Below, piece after piece: positions 5,248-8,220 of a stretch of DNA of 8,220 nucleotides. Origin of the DNA: an uncultured Rhodobacter sp. (GTDB lineage: Bacteria > Pseudomonadota > Alphaproteobacteria > Rhodobacterales > Rhodobacteraceae); NCBI GenBank assembly GCA_937901435.1, contig CALGTJ010000233.1, positions 1 to 8,220 of the forward strand, read 5' to 3'. A program made the position numbers and the translations under genes. Below the pieces are notes generated by a model, which worked only from the letters and a program-made list of their open reading frames with translations, made no database searches and was not told the DNA's origin. The first letter of the stretch is position 1; the number at the start of each line of letters is the position of its first letter.

Positions 5248-5766
5248 GTGGATAGAGCCCAGAAAGAGAAAACGGTCGACGAACTCGGCCAGATCTTCGA
5301 AAGCTCTGGCGTTGTGGTCGTTGCCCACTACGTAGGTCTGACAGTTGCCGAGATGCAGGATCTTAGGGGTCGCATGCGCGACGCTGGTGGATCTGTGCGT
5401 GTCGCCAAGAACAAGCTCGCCAAGATTGCCCTTGAAGGAAAAGCCGTCTCTTCGATTGCGGACCTTTTGACCGGCATGACCGTGCTCGCCTATTCCGAAG
5501 ACCCCGTGGCTGCGGCCAAGGTTGCGGAAGACTTTGCCAAGGATAACAAAAAGTTTGAGATCCTTGGCGGTGCTATGGGCGGCACATTCCTGAACCGCGA
5601 CGGTGTGAAGGCCGTGTCGCAGATGCCATCCCGCGAAGAGCTTATTGCCTCTATCGCTGGCTGTATCGGCGCACCTGCTTCGAACATCGCTGGGGCCATT
5701 GGCGCGCCTGCTTCGAATATCGCTTCTATTCTTTCCACGATCGAGGAACGGGCTGAAGCGGCCTAA
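5248..5766 (+). CDS. rplJ: 50S ribosomal protein L10 (GTG start)
   Basis: L10 (172 residues, starting [17 protein letters not shown]) anchors L12 dimers to the ribosome and binds 23S rRNA near L11. The start is the GTG at 5248: GGAG (5237-5240) lies seven bases upstream and the resulting N-terminus and length match alphaproteobacterial L10, whereas the open frame extends upstream only through non-conserved leader sequence. The N-terminal domain includes [20 protein letters not shown] and [14 protein letters not shown]. The C-terminal L12-binding helix contains two tandem 11-residue units, [11 protein letters not shown] (140-150) and [11 protein letters not shown] (151-161). rplL follows after 74 bases and the pair is expected to be cotranscribed. 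Autoregulation through the long leader is likely by analogy with other bacteria. Confidence 0.96.
   Translation: MDRAQKEKTVDELGQIFESSGVVVVAHYVGLTVAEMQDLRGRMRDAGGSVRVAKNKLAKIALEGKAVSSIADLLTGMTVLAYSEDPVAAAKVAEDFAKDNKKFEILGGAMGGTFLNRDGVKAVSQMPSREELIASIAGCIGAPASNIAGAIGAPASNIASILSTIEERAEAA
5665..5730 (+). repeat. Tandem 33-base repeat encoding the L12-binding helix of L10
   Basis: Positions 5665-5697 and 5698-5730 encode [11 protein letters not shown] and [11 protein letters not shown]. The two DNA copies differ at only a few sites, mostly third positions. In Thermotoga maritima L10 each module of about ten residues of this helix carries one L12 dimer, so this is plausibly a duplicated binding module. 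Confidence 0.75.
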
Positions 5767-5840
5767 GGCAACTGAACGGATCTGCGTGGCGGGTTGAAAC
5801 TGCACACGTTGGAACACATCTTTAAGAACGGAAAAACGAA

Positions 5841-6215
5841 ATGGCTGATCTGAAAGCACTTGCCGAAAGCATCGTCAACCTGACACTGCTGGAAGCCCAA
5901 GAACTGAAAACCATCCTCAAGGACGAGTATGGCATCGAGCCCGCCGCTGGCGGCGCTGTGATGATGGCTGGTCCTGCTGGCGACGCTGCTGCCGAAGCAG
6001 AAGAGCAGACTGAATTCGACGTGGTCCTGGTATCCCCGGGCGCCTCCAAGATCAACGTGATCAAGGAAGTCCGCGCAATCACCGGTCTTGGCCTAAAAGA
6101 AGCCAAGGATCTGGTTGAAGCTGGTGGCAAGGTCAAAGAAGGCGTGTCCAAGGCAGAGGCCGATGAGGTCAAGGAAAAGCTGGTTGCAGCTGGCGCCGAG
6201 GTCGACGTCAAGTAA
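5841..6215 (+). CDS. rplL: 50S ribosomal protein L7/L12
   Basis: L12 (124 residues) is the multi-copy stalk protein that recruits and activates the translation GTPases EF-Tu, EF-G, IF2 and RF3. Residues 1-33 form the dimerisation and L10-binding domain, about 34-55 are the Ala/Gly/Glu-rich flexible hinge (including [20 protein letters not shown]), and about 57-124 form the globular factor-binding domain with [34 protein letters not shown] and the C-terminal [13 protein letters not shown]. Length is normal. The ATG at 5841 has only a weak ribosome-binding site (AACGGAA, 5827-5833), which is notable because L12 is made in several-fold excess over L10. It is followed by a 275-base structured gap before rpoB. 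Confidence 0.97.
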   Translation: MADLKALAESIVNLTLLEAQELKTILKDEYGIEPAAGGAVMMAGPAGDAAAEAEEQTEFDVVLVSPGASKINVIKEVRAITGLGLKEAKDLVEAGGKVKEGVSKAEADEVKEKLVAAGAEVDVK

Positions 6216-6225
6216 TTGCTCCTTC

Positions 6226-6267
6226 GCCCTTGCGGGCGGCCTCGCTGGCGAGGAGGCCCGCAAGGGC
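6226..6267 (+). other. Long hairpin directly after rplL
   Basis: GCCCTTGCGGGC (6226-6237) pairs perfectly with GCCCGCAAGGGC (6256-6267), and inside it CCTCGC (6240-6245) pairs with GCGAGG (6248-6253) around a TG turn. The 18 pairs make this the most stable structure in the window. TAAAGAG follows, not a U-tract, so it is not a canonical intrinsic terminator. In E. coli the rplL-rpoB gap holds a partial terminator and an RNase III cleavage site; this could be an analogue of either. Confidence 0.65.
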
Positions 6268-6288
6268 TAAAGAGCGTTACCATCTAAA

Positions 6289-6315
6289 AGCTGGTCCCGG
6301 TTTTCGGGGCCAGCT
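6289..6315 (+). other. Second hairpin in the rplL-rpoB gap
   Basis: AGCTGGTCCCG (6289-6299) pairs with CGGGGCCAGCT (6305-6315) over 11 continuous pairs including one T-G, with loop GTTTT. CTCCGCG follows, with no U-tract. Confidence 0.6.
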
Positions 6316-6326
6316 CTCCGCGTCTC

Positions 6327-6356
6327 AGGAAGGGCTTTGTCGCCAAAGTCTTTCCT
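6327..6356 (+). other. Third hairpin in the rplL-rpoB gap
   Basis: AGGAAGGGCTTTG (6327-6339) pairs with CAAAGTCTTTCCT (6344-6356) over 13 continuous pairs including two G-U, with loop TCGC. Weaker foldings follow downstream: GACTACC with GGTGGTC (6378-6384 with 6393-6399) and GCCGT with ACGGC (6438-6442 with 6449-6453). The rpoB ribosome-binding site AAGGTGAG (6476-6483) lies beyond these. Confidence 0.6.
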
Positions 6357-6490
6357 AAGGTGCGGATTTGATCGGGTGACTACCGGTGGGACGGTGGTCT
6401 GGTATGGGTCAGATCCACTCTATTCACGGGCGCAACAGCCGTAGCCCGACGGCGGTTCGTACTTGCGAAAACTGAAAGGTGAGAACACCC

Positions 6491-8220
6491 ATGGCATCGA
6501 GCTATCTTGGCCAGAAACGTCTCCGCAAATATTACGGCAAAATCCGCGAAGTGCTGGAAATGCCGAACCTTATCGAAGTCCAAAAATCGTCCTATGACCT
6601 GTTCCTGAATTCCGGCGATCAGCTGGAACCGATGGACGACGAAGGCATCAAAGGTGTCTTTCAGTCGGTCTTTCCGATCAAGGATTTCAACGAAACCGCC
6701 GTTTTGGAATTCGTCCGCTACGAGTTGGAAAAGCCAAAATACGACGTCGAGGAATGTCAGCAGCGTGACATGACCTACAGCGCCCCTCTTAAAGTGACGC
6801 TGCGCCTGATCGTGTTTGATATCGACGAGGATACAGGTGCAAAGTCGGTCAAGGACATCAAGGAACAAGACGTGTTCATGGGTGACATGCCTTTGATGAC
6901 GCCAAACGGCACGTTCATCGTGAACGGCACAGAGCGTGTGATCGTCTCGCAAATGCACCGCTCGCCCGGCGTGTTCTTTGACCACGACAAGGGCAAGACG
7001 CATTCCTCGGGCAAGCTGTTGTTCGCATGCCGGATCATCCCCTATCGTGGCTCTTGGCTGGATTTCGAATTCGACGCCAAGGACATCGTGTTCGCGCGCA
7101 TCGACCGTCGTCGCAAACTGCCAGTTACGACATTGCTGTATTCGCTTGGGATGGACCAAGAAGGCATCATGGATGCCTATTACGAGACTGTTGAATTCAA
7201 GCTGGTCAAGAACAAGGGCTGGGTCACAAAGTTCTTCCCGGAACGCGTCCGTGGCACCCGTCCGACCTATGATCTTGTGGATGCTGCAACAGGCGAGATC
7301 ATCGCGGAAGCCGGCAAAAAGATCACGCCTCGCGCTGTGAAAAAGCTGATCGACGAGGGCAATGTCGACCAGCTTTTGATGCCATTTGACCAAATCGTTG
7401 GCCGCTTCTGTGCCAAGGACATCATCAACGAACAGACCGGTGCGATTTACATCGAAGCCGGTGACGAGTTGACGTGGGAGCTGGACAAGGACGGCGCGGT
7501 TTCTGGCGGCTCTCTGAAAGAGTTGCTGGACGCGGGCATCACTGAGGTGCCGGTTCTGGACATCGACAACATCAATGTCGGCCCCTACATGCGCAACACG
7601 ATGGCGATGGACAAGAACATGAGCCGCGATACCGCGCTTATGGACATCTATCGCGTGATGCGCCCCGGCGAGCCACCGACGGTTGACGCCGCTTCTGCGC
7701 TATTTGACACACTGTTCTTTGACAGCGAGCGCTATGATCTGTCTGCCGTTGGCCGGGTCAAGATGAACATGCGTCTGGCGCTACAGGCCGAAGACACGCA
7801 GCGCACCCTGCGCAAAGAGGACATCGTTGCCTGCATCAAGGCGCTTGTGCATCTGCGTGATGGCAAGGGCGATATCGACGATATCGACCACCTTGGAAAC
7901 CGCCGCGTGCGCTCTGTCGGCGAACTGATGGAAAACCAGTATCGCGTCGGCCTGCTGCGTATGGAACGCGCGATCAAAGAGCGTATGTCCAGCGTCGAGA
8001 TCGACACGGTCATGCCGCAAGATCTGATCAACGCGAAACCTGCCGCCGCTGCTGTGCGCGAATTCTTTGGCTCGTCGCAGCTGTCGCAGTTCATGGACCA
8101 GACAAACCCTCTGTCCGAAGTGACGCACAAGCGTCGTCTGTCGGCGCTTGGGCCGGGCGGTCTGACCCGTGAGCGTGCTGGCTTTGAGGTGCGCGACGTG
8201 CATCCGACCCACTATGGTCG
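6491..8220 (+). CDS. rpoB: DNA-directed RNA polymerase beta subunit (N-terminal part, cut by window end)
   Basis: The first 576 codons plus two bases are present; a full alphaproteobacterial protein is roughly 1,380 residues. RpoB forms one pincer and half of the active-site cleft of RNA polymerase. Conserved blocks include the N-terminal [35 protein letters not shown] followed by RSPGVFF (the region of E. coli Val146), and [20 protein letters not shown]. The rifampicin-binding cluster is at 8072-8164. Residues equivalent to E. coli Gln513, Asp516, His526, Arg529 and Ser531 are all wild type, so a target-site resistance change in this cluster is not seen. The start at 6491 has AAGGTGAG seven bases upstream. 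No stop or frameshift is seen to the window edge. Confidence 0.98.
   Translation, partial: MASSYLGQKRLRKYYGKIREVLEMPNLIEVQKSSYDLFLNSGDQLEPMDDEGIKGVFQSVFPIKDFNETAVLEFVRYELEKPKYDVEECQQRDMTYSAPLKVTLRLIVFDIDEDTGAKSVKDIKEQDVFMGDMPLMTPNGTFIVNGTERVIVSQMHRSPGVFFDHDKGKTHSSGKLLFACRIIPYRGSWLDFEFDAKDIVFARIDRRRKLPVTTLLYSLGMDQEGIMDAYYETVEFKLVKNKGWVTKFFPERVRGTRPTYDLVDAATGEIIAEAGKKITPRAVKKLIDEGNVDQLLMPFDQIVGRFCAKDIINEQTGAIYIEAGDELTWELDKDGAVSGGSLKELLDAGITEVPVLDIDNINVGPYMRNTMAMDKNMSRDTALMDIYRVMRPGEPPTVDAASALFDTLFFDSERYDLSAVGRVKMNMRLALQAEDTQRTLRKEDIVACIKALVHLRDGKGDIDDIDHLGNRRVRSVGELMENQYRVGLLRMERAIKERMSSVEIDTVMPQDLINAKPAAAAVREFFGSSQLSQFMDQTNPLSEVTHKRRLSALGPGGLTRERAGFEVRDVHPTHYG

Noticed and set aside
5231..5336. 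Small open frame beginning at the ATG at 5231, overlapping the rplJ start
   Set aside because: It is out of frame with rplJ, has no clear ribosome-binding site of its own and encodes nothing recognisable.
4885..5859. 324-codon antisense open frame over rplJ and its leader
   Set aside because: Shadow of rplJ continuing by chance through the leader; no start-site signal or family motif.
6380..7393. 337-codon antisense open frame over the start of rpoB
   Set aside because: Mirror of rpoB codons (His-, Asp- and Phe-rich), no conserved motif.

Overview
The window is a core housekeeping locus of an alphaproteobacterium, most likely from the Rhodobacterales (Roseobacter-type). This rests on moderately high GC, the gene order secE...nusG-rplK-rplA-rplJ-rplL-rpoB, a 172-residue L10 that begins at a GTG codon, and L11, L10 and RpoB sequence variants that I recognise from that group. 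The species assignment is inference; no database was searched.

Layout. Positions 1-114 hold the C-terminal end of a gene on the + strand, probably an Asp/Glu racemase-family protein. It is followed by mtnA (216-1313, methionine salvage isomerase) and secE (1446-1646, Sec translocon subunit). A complete tryptophan 2,3-dioxygenase gene, kynA (complement 1736-2572), then sits in the opposite orientation between secE and nusG. From nusG (2882-3415) onward all genes are on the + strand: rplK (3577-4005), rplA (4009-4707), rplJ (5248-5766), rplL (5841-6215) and the first 576 codons of rpoB (6491 to the window edge).

How the genes work together. SecE anchors the protein-export channel. NusG couples RNA polymerase to Rho and to ribosomal protein S10. 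L11 and L1 form parts of the factor-binding and tRNA-exit regions of the 50S subunit. L10 and L12 form the stalk that recruits translation GTPases. RpoB is the RNA polymerase beta subunit. MtnA and KynA are metabolic genes unrelated to this set.

Non-coding content. The gaps are rich in predicted RNA structure. The nusG leader has a terminator-like hairpin with a mutually exclusive upstream pairing, which is the architecture of a transcription attenuator. The 540-base rplA-rplJ gap has several strong hairpins and resembles an autoregulatory L10 leader in placement. The rplL-rpoB gap has three consecutive long stem-loops without U-tracts. A short AGGGGAC...CCCC hairpin motif occurs three times in the nusG and rplK leaders. 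I see no mobile element, CRISPR array, tRNA or rRNA, and no clearly undescribed protein system. The most interesting material is the leader RNAs and the kynA interruption of secE-nusG.
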